This document shows, in pieces, positions 43,101-50,522 of a stretch of DNA of 64,000 nt (within the stretch, counting starts at the first letter, position 1; each line of letters begins with the position of its first letter). The position numbers and the translations under genes are program-made. The stretch covers positions 124,001-188,000 of the forward strand of contig QPMI01000429.1 in NCBI GenBank assembly GCA_004431415.1. Reading direction: 5' to 3'. The notes under the pieces are model-generated. The model ran no database searches. It worked only from the letters and a program-made list of their open reading frames with translations, and had not been told where the DNA came from. This DNA comes from Cyanophora paradoxa (lineage: Eukaryota; Glaucocystophyceae; Cyanophorales; Cyanophoraceae).

Positions 43101-44430
43101 TGCGGGGATTGATATTTTTGTTAATTGATTCCGCCGCGAATTTGTATATTAACTTTCCGTCGACATCAAAGACGCGGAAGCCTGTCTGGATCCTCTTACA
43201 GAATTTCTCGATATGGCGGAGCGTGAGAGCCAGAGAGTCGCCAGGTGTGCGTTCACGACCGTGAAAGAATTTATAGAGACCGTCGTAGGACATAGTTAAG
43301 TCAGTATATCGCGGTTTTGGCGCCTCCTGACACTTCTTAATGGACGCTCCCCATGTGGAGATGATCATATCATAGCCGCAAGCGTTAGATGTCGATGACT
43401 TGGGAAGCTCAATAACATCTTCGAACTCAGACGCGTTTGGATTTAATGTGTAGTCTGTGAATTTGCTCATAATCGCGGTGCATCGCATGCTGTCCATTAG
43501 CTCCTCATCCAGAAACTCATAGCGATTGCCAGGGATAGCACCGGCTCCGTCATCTTCGACACCTTCGTCCCCATAGATCACGACCTCATGAACAGTTATA
43601 AAGGCATCATCGACACTGCCGCCAAAATCATCGAAACCTTTGCGTAGTTTTTTCTGTTCCTCGGTTGGTGGTGTCTTAAAGAAGAACATCTCGTATGCTT
43701 GTCCGAAAGTTCCCAGACGAATCTTCAATTCATCGTAGTTTTCGAGTAAATCGAAGATTGAATCTCTCTCTTCCGAATAATAACGATTTTGAGCGGTGAG
43801 AATTCCATACACTCTATCGATTTTTGCCAGAGCAAAGTTTCTCAACACCCTCACCGAAACTGTCTCTCTTATATTGCGGTAGGTGACAAAGGTTCTGTCT
43901 GGTATATTTAATTCGGGAATTCCGGGAATAACAATTACCTCCGTCGACCGAGCACCGGATCCAGGTCCCCATAGCTTGAACGTAATTGTTGCGAGAGTTT
44001 CCGGATCGTATGCGGCGATTGGGTCGAGAATAGTGCGTTTAATCGCATCCTCTACCGCTTTTAGTTTACCTCTCTGCTGCTTTGCTTCGAGCTTCGCTTC
44101 TTTCGCTCGTTTCTGTTCTTGCTTGCGATCGAAGCGCTGTAAACGCTTAGCCTCTTGTTCTTTTTGCTTCTGCTTTTCTATATTAACTTGGGTGCGAGCG
44201 GCACGCTTTTCTTTCCGCTCTGCCCTGCGGAAAACGCGGGGATTAATGATTCCATTCAGAGTATCCCGAATGTCGATCAGCGTTTGGAGCTTGGGCTTCC
44301 GATTCATTGTGTTGTGCATCGCCCAATGCGCCTGTTCTTCGGTTAGCAAATCCTGACTCAATCCCTGCATAATGTATCCGATAATCTCCTCCCGAACATT
44401 GTTAGCGATTCTGTTGGCTGCGCGCGGCAT
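40120..44430 (-). CDS. DNA polymerase - SF1 helicase - HNH fusion protein (1436 aa)
   Basis: Replication protein of the virus. Residues 1-160 are basic and coiled-coil (long Lys/Glu/Gln stretch). The middle holds a family-B-like polymerase core: motif A AVDMAKCYPSIL near residue 645 and a motif-C-like GIRTDCLYIEG near 905, where only the second Asp of the usual DTD is kept. From about residue 980 an SF1 helicase follows: Walker A LADMPGSGKST, Walker B HIMFDEIF, motif V-like GTGHSTQGLTLDS and motif VI-like FYTALTRN. The final 60 residues have CALCSLP, VVDRINN and NCQLVHHGCNCSKK, an HNH-type zinc/nuclease module. Polymerase-helicase fusion is known for virophage and PLV replication proteins; the C-terminal HNH is unusual. 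Frame fully open. Confidence 0.8.
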   Translation of the reverse strand: MPRAANRIANNVREEIIGYIMQGLSQDLLTEEQAHWAMHNTMNRKPKLQTLIDIRDTLNGIINPRVFRRAERKEKRAARTQVNIEKQKQKEQEAKRLQRFDRKQEQKRAKEAKLEAKQQRGKLKAVEDAIKRTILDPIAAYDPETLATITFKLWGPGSGARSTEVIVIPGIPELNIPDRTFVTYRNIRETVSVRVLRNFALAKIDRVYGILTAQNRYYSEERDSIFDLLENYDELKIRLGTFGQAYEMFFFKTPPTEEQKKLRKGFDDFGGSVDDAFITVHEVVIYGDEGVEDDGAGAIPGNRYEFLDEELMDSMRCTAIMSKFTDYTLNPNASEFEDVIELPKSSTSNACGYDMIISTWGASIKKCQEAPKPRYTDLTMSYDGLYKFFHGRERTPGDSLALTLRHIEKFCKRIQTGFRVFDVDGKLIYKFAAESINKNINPRNIHFMIHNKHIYIFNDNIKSLEMRMAKMEVEELDNHVPKSTSSLALYKIPTCLTHDIFAHTSKDLLKITQLKLSPDERSFIRILYTGREGLEGLLFTFLKMRYEPAVKLTPSKQIDSITFKANGSMFSIKDPRTTDHFIEQDFETEEYYNKVCEIGKGFRESLLNATNISHYSPNMREILTHYKRSALSGYFYKPNPKATYTAVDMAKCYPSILKGMQYLPKYNVFDDFVPFKAGSDILEYAIYYVRVVAFEREQTTFADDEDIDYDAAMSRKIDGIEIILDRAFSVSGRCYNFMTGYTLSMHWADVKDKIEIIAVAEPSHLVPNTSISEMKKVLSSDIQTTDKKHILVKEIGMLGKFQDSQTSTKMFYNRAEAERFAQECGGTVEVFTFNPKNSKRVKALSEFEGHIYFVKISSHRELVNGFLPIHFHIYDRNRANMFAQYKRLTARGHKVAGIRTDCLYIEGSWTSKKEFDRNAFENMGKFSYIPGKRCPENALRPPRGVTLEFQDPETLINRFSLRDEFNPECFNWVAKLHNRMLVLADMPGSGKSTLGINCFASQKSNCLVICPYNKQCAELRDSLKVRGIENITVRTLYNVLGIRVSNDQTYEEAMSEKDQRAFVSEFSHIMFDEIFAYSVKDLAKIKSFIDRYPDIKYLANGDTYQNEPINDELSVSDRKGYYKRAVQSMFPNVLSLRNNKRHKKETDRELIRAIKEDLFENGLEAAQIISKYGLPTINDLSAIPDGYFGIAYRNEMTLAYNKLMHDRRKVNIPTVEVNGIKFYKGLEVVCRKYLRISRSEGESINAYTNYTYRITKITKQMVTLTDVFDGVTFEVPCAMLEHFSLPYAGTGHSTQGLTLDSGIVICEATFRYTTREWFYTALTRNRDLSTVLIYTPIHKFQGKSDYIEYLKGKIRGYKCQDQRAGRDFDEADYITPEWILERKKQQKGACALCSLPIPTEPQDPNYKLVVDRINNRRPHLKDNCQLVHHGCNCSKK

Positions 44431-44452
44431 CTCTATTAGTTCTTTTAAAATA

Positions 44453-44472
44453 ACCGGAGAAAATAATTTCGG
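44453..44472 (-). promoter_or_regulatory. Viral upstream motif TATTTTCTCCGGT (polymerase gene)
   Basis: Same 20-base sequence as at 38696-38715, 22 bases upstream of the polymerase ATG at 44430. Confidence 0.6.
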
Positions 44473-44599
44473 CGCAATCTACCAAATCCTCCTTTTCATA
44501 CCCTTGTTGTTAATTCCTTAAATGCTTTTTCGACGGATACGGGGAATAAAAAGGGAGGTAAAAAATTAATCATTTTTTGCGTCGTACGGATACTTTCCG

Positions 44600-45013
44600 C
44601 TACGAATTTTTCGCGTTCTCGACGACATGCTTTCGGGGTCTCCCAGCGGGCTTTTGCGGCTGGGGCTTCACCGGCGGATTCAGCTTTCGTTCCGCTCTTT
44701 TTCTGCGTTGGTATTCCCGTGCCTTTTCCCTGATTTTCTCCCGATACTCTTCATCGTCTTGGTATCGCTGCTGTTTACGAATTGCGATCTTTTGTAGCTG
44801 CTCCGGGGTAAATACGGTCGCTTCCCCTGCGGCTAATCGCTCTTGCTTTTGTCTCTGATGCTTGTTTCGCTGCCGCTCTGCATCTTTCTCGCGTTTTAGT
44901 CTTAATCTCTCCGCTTTCTCCTCTTCTGTGATCACCTTCTTCGGTCGCCCTGGTCTGCGCTTTTCTTGCTGTGCCGCCATTGCCTCTTGGTTTGAAATCT
45001 TGGGTTTCGCCAT
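44600..45013 (-). CDS. Basic coiled-coil protein with two AT-hooks
   Basis: 137 residues, start MAKPKISNQEAMAAQQEKR. RRPGRPKK near the N-terminus and AGRPRKH near the C-terminus are AT-hook cores (GRP flanked by basic residues), which bind the minor groove of AT-rich DNA. Between them lies a long Lys/Arg/Glu/Gln helix likely to form a coiled coil. Role inferred: DNA condensation, replication or transcription of the AT-rich viral genome. It carries the TATTTTCTCCGGTTAT motif 8 bases upstream. Confidence 0.6.
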   Translation of the reverse strand: MAKPKISNQEAMAAQQEKRRPGRPKKVITEEEKAERLRLKREKDAERQRNKHQRQKQERLAAGEATVFTPEQLQKIAIRKQQRYQDDEEYREKIREKAREYQRRKRAERKLNPPVKPQPQKPAGRPRKHVVENAKNS

Positions 45014-45021
45014 TTACTATA

Positions 45022-45041
45022 ACCGGAGAAAATAGTTTTTT
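45022..45041 (-). promoter_or_regulatory. Viral upstream motif TATTTTCTCCGGT (AT-hook gene)
   Basis: Third copy of the motif on the minus strand, ending 8 bases before the ATG at 45013. Confidence 0.6.
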
Positions 45042-45137
45042 GTCACTCTGTATTATTTCCCTTGCCCTTATATACCTTTTACCGAAACCTTCAATTTTTG
45101 CCCTCGGATCGATAGGAGCACCACCGAAATTCACCGC

Positions 45138-45551
45138 TCAATAACCGTTCCAGACGGTTCTTTCTTGTTGCTGAGGATATACATAAGGGTTTGTTAAGCT
45201 GTCATCGTCGCCTAATGCCATTTGATCCAATCTATACATCGGATAAGGTGAATCAGCGCGCAAATGCCCTTCCACAAATTCGGGACATGATCGCCTTCTA
45301 ATATGCTCTACATGCACATCCTCTATCTGAGAGGTCTCGATATTGGAACTCATAGCCGCGGGCACAGGCGAGGGCGATCGAGATCTTGGGTGGTTGTGAT
45401 TGTCGCTGTGGTTAGAATATACAGAAAGGCGCCTACCTCCATTCTCGTCGTCAGAAATATTAACCTCTACGGTTGTGTCGCAACATCCGGATTTACAGTG
45501 AGAGATAAAGTGCAGATGAAACATCTCAATGCATTGTGTGATGAAATTCAT
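45138..45551 (-). CDS. Hypothetical viral protein, Cys- and His-containing
   Basis: 137 residues if started at MNFITQCIEMFHLHF (45551). This start is chosen because a TATTTTCTCCGAT motif lies at 45581-45595; an upstream in-frame Met at 45692 would cover that motif. It has FISHCKSGCC near the N-terminus, a His/Asn/Ser-Pro-rich centre (NHSDNHNHPRSRSPSPVP) and a Tyr/Gln-rich end. No family recognised. Confidence 0.45.
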   Translation of the reverse strand: MNFITQCIEMFHLHFISHCKSGCCDTTVEVNISDDENGGRRLSVYSNHSDNHNHPRSRSPSPVPAAMSSNIETSQIEDVHVEHIRRRSCPEFVEGHLRADSPYPMYRLDQMALGDDDSLTNPYVYPQQQERTVWNGY

Positions 45552-45580
45552 CGACCCTACAATTGGGCAACGTATTAAAT

Positions 45581-45595
45581 ATCGGAGAAAATAAA
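45581..45595 (-). promoter_or_regulatory. Viral upstream motif, variant TATTTTCTCCGAT
   Basis: Variant copy of the motif, 29 bases upstream of the chosen start at 45551. Confidence 0.45.
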
Positions 45596-45600
45596 AGGGA

Positions 45601-45759
45601 ATGAGGGCTTTACTTGCTCGTGTGTTCCCATACGAGTTGGTCGACCTTATAATGCTGTTTATGGAGCCGACATGCCCGTTTTGCAATGGCATTCATATTA
45701 AGACACGCTCTAAATACGGGCGGGTTCAGCTTTGCCTTGCGGATATTCACAGCCATTAG
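45601..45759 (+). CDS. Small (52 aa) hypothetical protein
   Basis: MRALLARVFPYELVDLIMLF followed by MEPTCPFCNGIHIKTRSKYG and a short tail, stop TAG 45757-45759. It overlaps the stop codon of the convergent coiled-coil gene (TAA complement at 45756-45758) by three bases, a packing typical of compact viral genomes. One CPFC pair with another Cys downstream could bind zinc. No family recognised; support is mainly positional. Confidence 0.35.
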   Translation: MRALLARVFPYELVDLIMLFMEPTCPFCNGIHIKTRSKYGRVQLCLADIHSH

Positions 45760-46439
45760 CGGATATGGCGTTTACCACCAAGCATTGCGGCATAATTTAC
45801 GGGTGCAGTCGGCACTATGTGCGCATATTGCGGGGCGACCGATTGCTGACGAGTTACGGCTTGCGCATCTGTCTTTTCCTCCTTTTTTATTTCGTCTACG
45901 TCGACTTTTTGCTTTAATCCGAGTTTGGAGATCTCTTTCTTTACAAGCCCCTTTAATTTCTTGCGTTCGTTATAATCTTGCATCCATTTCTCGTAGTTAG
46001 AGACTTTCGTTTCAAGGTCTCGCACTTTCTCTTCGAAGCTCATGACAACGTCGACAGGAACCGTGTGTTTTTGATAGGATCCGCGCTTTTTAAGCTCGGT
46101 TTCGGCGGCTTTCGGGACGTCTTGCGTTTTGTGTTGGCTTGCAACAACTTGCGCTTTTAGTACTTTGTCGGTTGCTTCATCGATGGAGCCGCCTCCAATC
46201 TGTGGTTTTACAGTAGCTAAATCCTCCATTTGGCGTTTACCGCTATCTTGGTTGCCCTTGTCCGCGGTGGCACTCGCAATAATTGCCTCTTGCTTGGCAA
46301 CCTCCTCTGGCGAAGTGTCTACAAGATATTCGGGCATTTCGAGACCGCCACCCGACGTTAATCCAGACTCTTCAAGTCCGCGATTTGGATTACCAGAAGC
46401 GACCGTTTGAATGGTTTGAGGCTTCTTTCGGTAGACCAT
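45756..46439 (-). CDS. Coiled-coil hypothetical protein between packaging and replication genes
   Basis: 227 residues. The first half is Gly/Ser/Thr/Glu-rich and probably disordered; residues 130-185 (SFEEKVRDLETKVSNYEKWM then a Lys-rich helix) form a likely coiled coil. Start MVYRKKPQTIQ is preceded by AAGAGAAGATAATC, like other capsid-module genes. It sits three bases downstream of the packaging ATPase on the same strand, suggesting a morphogenesis or scaffold role by position only. Confidence 0.5.
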   Translation of the reverse strand: MVYRKKPQTIQTVASGNPNRGLEESGLTSGGGLEMPEYLVDTSPEEVAKQEAIIASATADKGNQDSGKRQMEDLATVKPQIGGGSIDEATDKVLKAQVVASQHKTQDVPKAAETELKKRGSYQKHTVPVDVVMSFEEKVRDLETKVSNYEKWMQDYNERKKLKGLVKKEISKLGLKQKVDVDEIKKEEKTDAQAVTRQQSVAPQYAHIVPTAPVNYAAMLGGKRHIR

Positions 46440-46441
46440 GA

Positions 46442-47308
46442 TTATCTTCTCTTACATTTGATTAACATTTTCTTTTTCTTAGGCGAAATTTGGGAAAGTT
46501 TGGGGATACCTTCAAGCTCACGTTCAAATTTCGATAAAGTTTTACAGACAGTTGTCGAATCTTTGACAGGCGGCGGTTTTGTAGCTTGCTCTTCTTGTTG
46601 TTTGCGCTTCTTTTCTTCAAAAGCCGCCCGCTTGTGGAATTTAGTAAACGGGTGGTCATCGATCATATCGGCTTTTTCGACCCACCATCGCACAGAATAC
46701 CCGGTATTATCGTGAATGATCGCTTGGTAGCTATGACAGAATTCTTGGAACATGCGCTTGAAACTCTCTTTATCCATGTTCCCGAATTCCTCGTGATATG
46801 CTTCAAACTCTCGCATGTTTGACCAGCTTAGGAATATGATATACTCCGCATTGCTGCGAATGATCGTTGACAGCTTTGTTAGTTTCTGCGATATTAAAGC
46901 GACGCTACAAAACGTATGACGACCTTGCGCCATCAATTTATTTAGCAAATGATCGCGCGAAAGATCGATAGTTCCGGACTCCAAACAATCGTCGAGCACG
47001 ATAAGAATATTCTTTGGTTTCTTACCCGCAATGATAGCCTTTTTGCGGGCTTCTATGATCGACTCTACGTATTCCGGTTTCCAGGTATCATGTACTTCGT
47101 CTGTTATTTGACCCCAGAAACCGTTAAAACTCGTAGGACAGAAAACCAGAACATACGAGATCTGGTCTTCGAGTTCTTTGATCAGCCACTTTAAGAATAC
47201 CGATTTACCACAATTGGTTTTCGCCAATAGGAGAAATCGTGCGGGAAGTTTCACCCTTTGTTTCGGGTTCCATTCTTCGAGATCCATGGGCGTCGTCCCT
47301 TTTTGCAT
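46442..47308 (-). CDS. Genome-packaging ATPase (FtsK/HerA, A32-like)
   Basis: Motor that drives DNA into the capsid. RFLLLAKTNCGKSVFLKWL holds the Walker A (AKTNCGKS) and NILIVLDDCLES the Walker B. LMAQGRHTFCSVALISQ follows, typical of the A32 group. I place the start at MQKGTTPMDLEEWNPK (47306-47308), because TATAGTGAAAGA lies directly before it. An upstream in-frame Met at 47359 would extend the protein by 17 residues over that promoter-like sequence. Length (288 aa) fits the family. It lies in the order coiled coil - ATPase - MCP - minor capsid on one strand. Confidence 0.88.
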   Translation of the reverse strand: MQKGTTPMDLEEWNPKQRVKLPARFLLLAKTNCGKSVFLKWLIKELEDQISYVLVFCPTSFNGFWGQITDEVHDTWKPEYVESIIEARKKAIIAGKKPKNILIVLDDCLESGTIDLSRDHLLNKLMAQGRHTFCSVALISQKLTKLSTIIRSNAEYIIFLSWSNMREFEAYHEEFGNMDKESFKRMFQEFCHSYQAIIHDNTGYSVRWWVEKADMIDDHPFTKFHKRAAFEEKKRKQQEEQATKPPPVKDSTTVCKTLSKFERELEGIPKLSQISPKKKKMLIKCKRR

Positions 47309-47366
47309 TCTTTCACTATAAAAACAATAGAAAAATAAGACTGAATGTGGTAATCTCACGAATTCC

Positions 47367-48680
47367 TTAGCTACTTACTCTGCGAATACCATCAGCTCCG
47401 ATTATCATGATATTATGAGCGAGGGCAATGCACTGAATTTGCATCTTCTGATAAGCGGCACCCGCATACCATTCTGATGAACCTTCGGCTGCCGTTGTGA
47501 CACCGTTGAATTCGAAGACCAGATCGAACGCCGATGTGCCTGTGGCATCGATGTAGCCCGTGTTCTCTTGGTTGAGAAGCGACGCCTTTCCGTTTCCAGC
47601 ACCGAAATAAATGCCAGTGAGAGCGGGGTAGCTTGTGCTCTCGGTAAAGATCGCCGAATTATATTTATCTTGAAGTTCGGTCGCGGCAATCATGAGAGGA
47701 AGCGAAGTATTCGAGTAAAGGCGGTTATTGTTGAGTTCCACATAGAAGCTTACGGCGTTGGTTCTGAGTGCACGAGGAGCCAGAACCGAGAGAGTTCCGT
47801 TGTTAACCTTCGTCTTCGCGTTTTGGCGCACAGAGAATACGAGAGTGTGGATGAGACCCGCACCTGTGAGTTGCGAGAGATTGACTCGCGAACCGGAGGC
47901 GGTCGGCTGGAAATCTGTGTGTAGGAAACCGATTTCGTTGTAGGGGATCGCGATGCCAGTCGATTTAACACGGGCAATGGTCTCAGATACAACCGCCTCA
48001 TCGGCATTTACGACCTTGCAAATAACGCGGGGTTTCAGCACTTGAAGGGAAGCGCCATTGTTGGTAACCGCAATATTGGCAACATTGTTAGTATCCTCAA
48101 TGATACCATCACCAATCGCCTTGAATTCGATTTCGACCACGATCTCAGAGTTCAGAGCGCAAAGTGGGAACATCGCCTTCTCGAAAGGAGAGGGTAAATC
48201 GATTTCGTAGGTTCCACCGACAGTGTTACCAGCGGTTCCGACAAGACCACCCACATAGCGAAGTTTCTTATCGAGTTCGCCCTGTTCGGTCATCAGTAGA
48301 AAATACTGGGTGACGAAATCCTCTGGGACAACGTAGCGGAATGAAGCGTGAGAGATTTCGATGCGCTTAATTAGCGATCCAATAACGCGAAGGTAGCCAG
48401 TAGTTCCAGCGACACCATTCGTGAGATCAGTGAGGGTGATCGGGTTAAGATCGAGTTGCAGCGCGAGACCATTCAGGAAATGGTAGCGGGGGATTTTGAA
48501 GACAACTCGGTTGCCGAGAGCGCTGGGTGGCTCAGTGTCGGGGGCGACCAGAACTCGAAGTGGCTTAGTGCCAGAGGACGTTCCAATGACCAGCGACTTG
48601 TTTAGGAAATAATCCTTGTAGTCGTCGGTGGTGAGCATAGATTTCAGCGTTGGGCGCTGGAATTGGCTGTTAGTCTCCAT
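47367..48680 (-). CDS. Major capsid protein, double jelly-roll
   Basis: 437 residues. Order of features fits PLV/virophage MCPs: N-terminal KDYFLNKSLVIGTSSGTKPL, the strand IPRYHFLNGLALQLDL, and the segment EIDLPSPFEKAMFPLCALNS followed by EIVVEIEFKAI, the characteristic turn between jelly-roll strands. The C-terminal domain includes ALRTNAVSFYVELNNNRLYS. It would form the hexameric capsomers (trimers) of an icosahedral particle. The frame is intact. Upstream on the minus strand are AAATTATTTTCTGAACC and AAGATAAGAGAAG, partial versions of both promoter-like motifs. Confidence 0.85.
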   Translation of the reverse strand: METNSQFQRPTLKSMLTTDDYKDYFLNKSLVIGTSSGTKPLRVLVAPDTEPPSALGNRVVFKIPRYHFLNGLALQLDLNPITLTDLTNGVAGTTGYLRVIGSLIKRIEISHASFRYVVPEDFVTQYFLLMTEQGELDKKLRYVGGLVGTAGNTVGGTYEIDLPSPFEKAMFPLCALNSEIVVEIEFKAIGDGIIEDTNNVANIAVTNNGASLQVLKPRVICKVVNADEAVVSETIARVKSTGIAIPYNEIGFLHTDFQPTASGSRVNLSQLTGAGLIHTLVFSVRQNAKTKVNNGTLSVLAPRALRTNAVSFYVELNNNRLYSNTSLPLMIAATELQDKYNSAIFTESTSYPALTGIYFGAGNGKASLLNQENTGYIDATGTSAFDLVFEFNGVTTAAEGSSEWYAGAAYQKMQIQCIALAHNIMIIGADGIRRVSS

Positions 48681-48727
48681 GAGCGTTTCTTCTCTTATCT
48701 TTGGGTTCAGAAAATAATTTACAGGGC

Positions 48728-49654
48728 TCAGTAGAAATTCATTTCCGGCGGTGCGTCGTAGGTTTCGATTTCAAAAGTGAAATAATGCGCCCAAACCCCG
48801 AAATCTAAGAGAGCGCCGTCATGGTCGATGAGCTTAATCGTGAGGCGGTCGAAAGATTTTAATTCGCGGAACTCGCGAACGAGAGGCACAGTAGTGGACG
48901 TGTCAAAGTGGTAGATATCACCGTGTTCGAGTTCCTGTGGGATTGGAATGCGCATGAAATAACCGTCGACGTGCTTGTTGACTGAGCGAATAAACGGCGC
49001 GAATTCGTCAATATATAGCCAGATCATTGCAGCCGGGGTCTCATCTCCACGAGTATAGCCGCGAATGCGTCGATTGAGTGTCACAGTTCCCGTCCCAGGA
49101 TTAAACACAAGGAATGTATCGCTTGCAAGAGGGGTAAATGTCTCGTAAACATATAGTTGAATATCTTTGAAACCGAATATTGCGAGTTTCTTAGCGATTG
49201 CTTTGCGGTTACTGGATTTTCTGAGTGTTTCAGGGGAAGCTTTGGAGAACTTGAACCAAAAGTTACTATCACTGAAAAACTCATAGATCTTTGAAGTAGT
49301 ATTATAGCGGCATTTAATATATTTTCCACCGAAATCTGAAAGGCGAGCTGCTTCGAGTCTTTCTGTGACTTTTGCGGCAAGGTCGTCTTTGGTGTAAAAT
49401 CCTTTGGGGATTGTGATGGTCACGAATCCAGAATCCGAAGCTGTGACCGAGAAATAGAGTTCCATGCGCTCGATGGTTGCACCAGTGGCGTCTATATCGT
49501 TTGTCACGGTCGAAAGAACATTGGGAACCGTTGCCTGCACCAGGCGCACCGATTTTACGTTGTCATAGCGACGGGGTAATGTCACTACATACTTGTTTGG
49601 CTCTATGAACTCCTCGTCGCGATCATCGCTCGAAAAGCTCAGGTATTCTTTCAT
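48728..49654 (-). CDS. Minor capsid / penton-like protein 1
   Basis: 308 residues, MKEYLSFSSDDRDEEFIEP onward. PNKYVVTLPRRYDNVKSVRL is the strand pattern seen at the start of single-jelly-roll penton proteins, and the end RLTIKLIDHDGALLDFGVWA with HYFTFEIETY is the usual closing strand pair. Located beside the MCP as in other PLVs. Function inferred: vertex protein. It starts only 16 bases from the divergent gene at 49671. Confidence 0.7.
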   Translation of the reverse strand: MKEYLSFSSDDRDEEFIEPNKYVVTLPRRYDNVKSVRLVQATVPNVLSTVTNDIDATGATIERMELYFSVTASDSGFVTITIPKGFYTKDDLAAKVTERLEAARLSDFGGKYIKCRYNTTSKIYEFFSDSNFWFKFSKASPETLRKSSNRKAIAKKLAIFGFKDIQLYVYETFTPLASDTFLVFNPGTGTVTLNRRIRGYTRGDETPAAMIWLYIDEFAPFIRSVNKHVDGYFMRIPIPQELEHGDIYHFDTSTTVPLVREFRELKSFDRLTIKLIDHDGALLDFGVWAHYFTFEIETYDAPPEMNFY

Positions 49655-49670
49655 CTTACTATAATAGATT
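49655..49670. promoter_or_regulatory. 16-bp bidirectional start region with TATAATAGA
   Basis: CTTACTATAATAGATT lies between two divergent start codons. It contains TATAATAGA in one direction and TATTATAGTAAGA in the other. Closely similar TATA(A/G)TAGA or TATAA(A/G)AGA sequences precede the ATGs at 47308, 52059 and 55808, suggesting a compact late-type promoter. Confidence 0.55.
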
Positions 49671-50516
49671 ATGAAAAGAATAACAATAAATTGCGACAGT
49701 AGAGACCTTGAAAATGGCGTGCTGCACTTGAAAACGCGCCTTAATAATGTACGACGATTTCGTGTGCTATCAGCTGAGATTTCTAATAGCTCTTATGTTG
49801 TTCCGCCCGATCAGACAATAACTATAACGCTTCTGAACGAAGAGCCCACAGTAATCCCCGCATCCAAAATGATAGCACCGATTCCCAGCGTAAACGACTA
49901 TTATTACGTCGATGCTGATAACGAACGATATCCGAAAGAGAGAGCTTTAAACAGGGATGCTTTACTCGGTTTTTCAGGCGGTTCTTTTAATCCACTCGGT
50001 CTCTTCCCGGTTTCCTATTCTCTCGCTCTGTCTACCAACCGCTTCGTGTTCTCATCTCCAAATAGCCCTTTTACATTAGAGAGCTCAGACCAGGAGTTCT
50101 GTGATTGTCTCGGCATAGAACCCGGAGTGGTTTACGCCAGCACAACAGAACCAGTGACGGTTCCACTCAGAGATTACCCCAGTCGCTATGCATTTACGTG
50201 CCCGAAAATGGTCGACTTTAATGCGATTCCATATATTTACCTTGATATCGAAGAGCTCCGCCCGTTTACCAAATTCGCAGCGGTTACAGGTAGACAGAAC
50301 AATGTCGACGACTCCTATCTATTGCGAATTCAGATGAATTCGGACTTTGGTAGATATTCCTTTTACCACGAACCGAGCGCAAGCATCCCTTTCGTAAATG
50401 TCACATCGCAACTCGATTTAGATCGTCTCACAATTTCGCTTCGAAAATGGCGGGGCTCTGTTGCGGATATAAACGGTCTCTCATACTCGTTCCAGCTCGA
50501 AGTGATCACGGATTAA
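49671..50516 (+). CDS. Minor capsid / penton-like protein 2
   Basis: 281 residues, MKRITINCDSRDLENGVLHL onward. Early strands LNNVRRFRVLSAEISNSSYV and the end LDRLTISLRKWRGSVADING with LSYSFQLEVIT mirror the organisation of the neighbouring penton-like protein (RLTIKL...FTFEIETY). A second, diverged vertex or minor capsid protein is therefore likely. Whether both sit in one particle cannot be decided here. Frame intact. Confidence 0.6.
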   Translation: MKRITINCDSRDLENGVLHLKTRLNNVRRFRVLSAEISNSSYVVPPDQTITITLLNEEPTVIPASKMIAPIPSVNDYYYVDADNERYPKERALNRDALLGFSGGSFNPLGLFPVSYSLALSTNRFVFSSPNSPFTLESSDQEFCDCLGIEPGVVYASTTEPVTVPLRDYPSRYAFTCPKMVDFNAIPYIYLDIEELRPFTKFAAVTGRQNNVDDSYLLRIQMNSDFGRYSFYHEPSASIPFVNVTSQLDLDRLTISLRKWRGSVADINGLSYSFQLEVITD

Positions 50517-50522
50517 GCGCTG

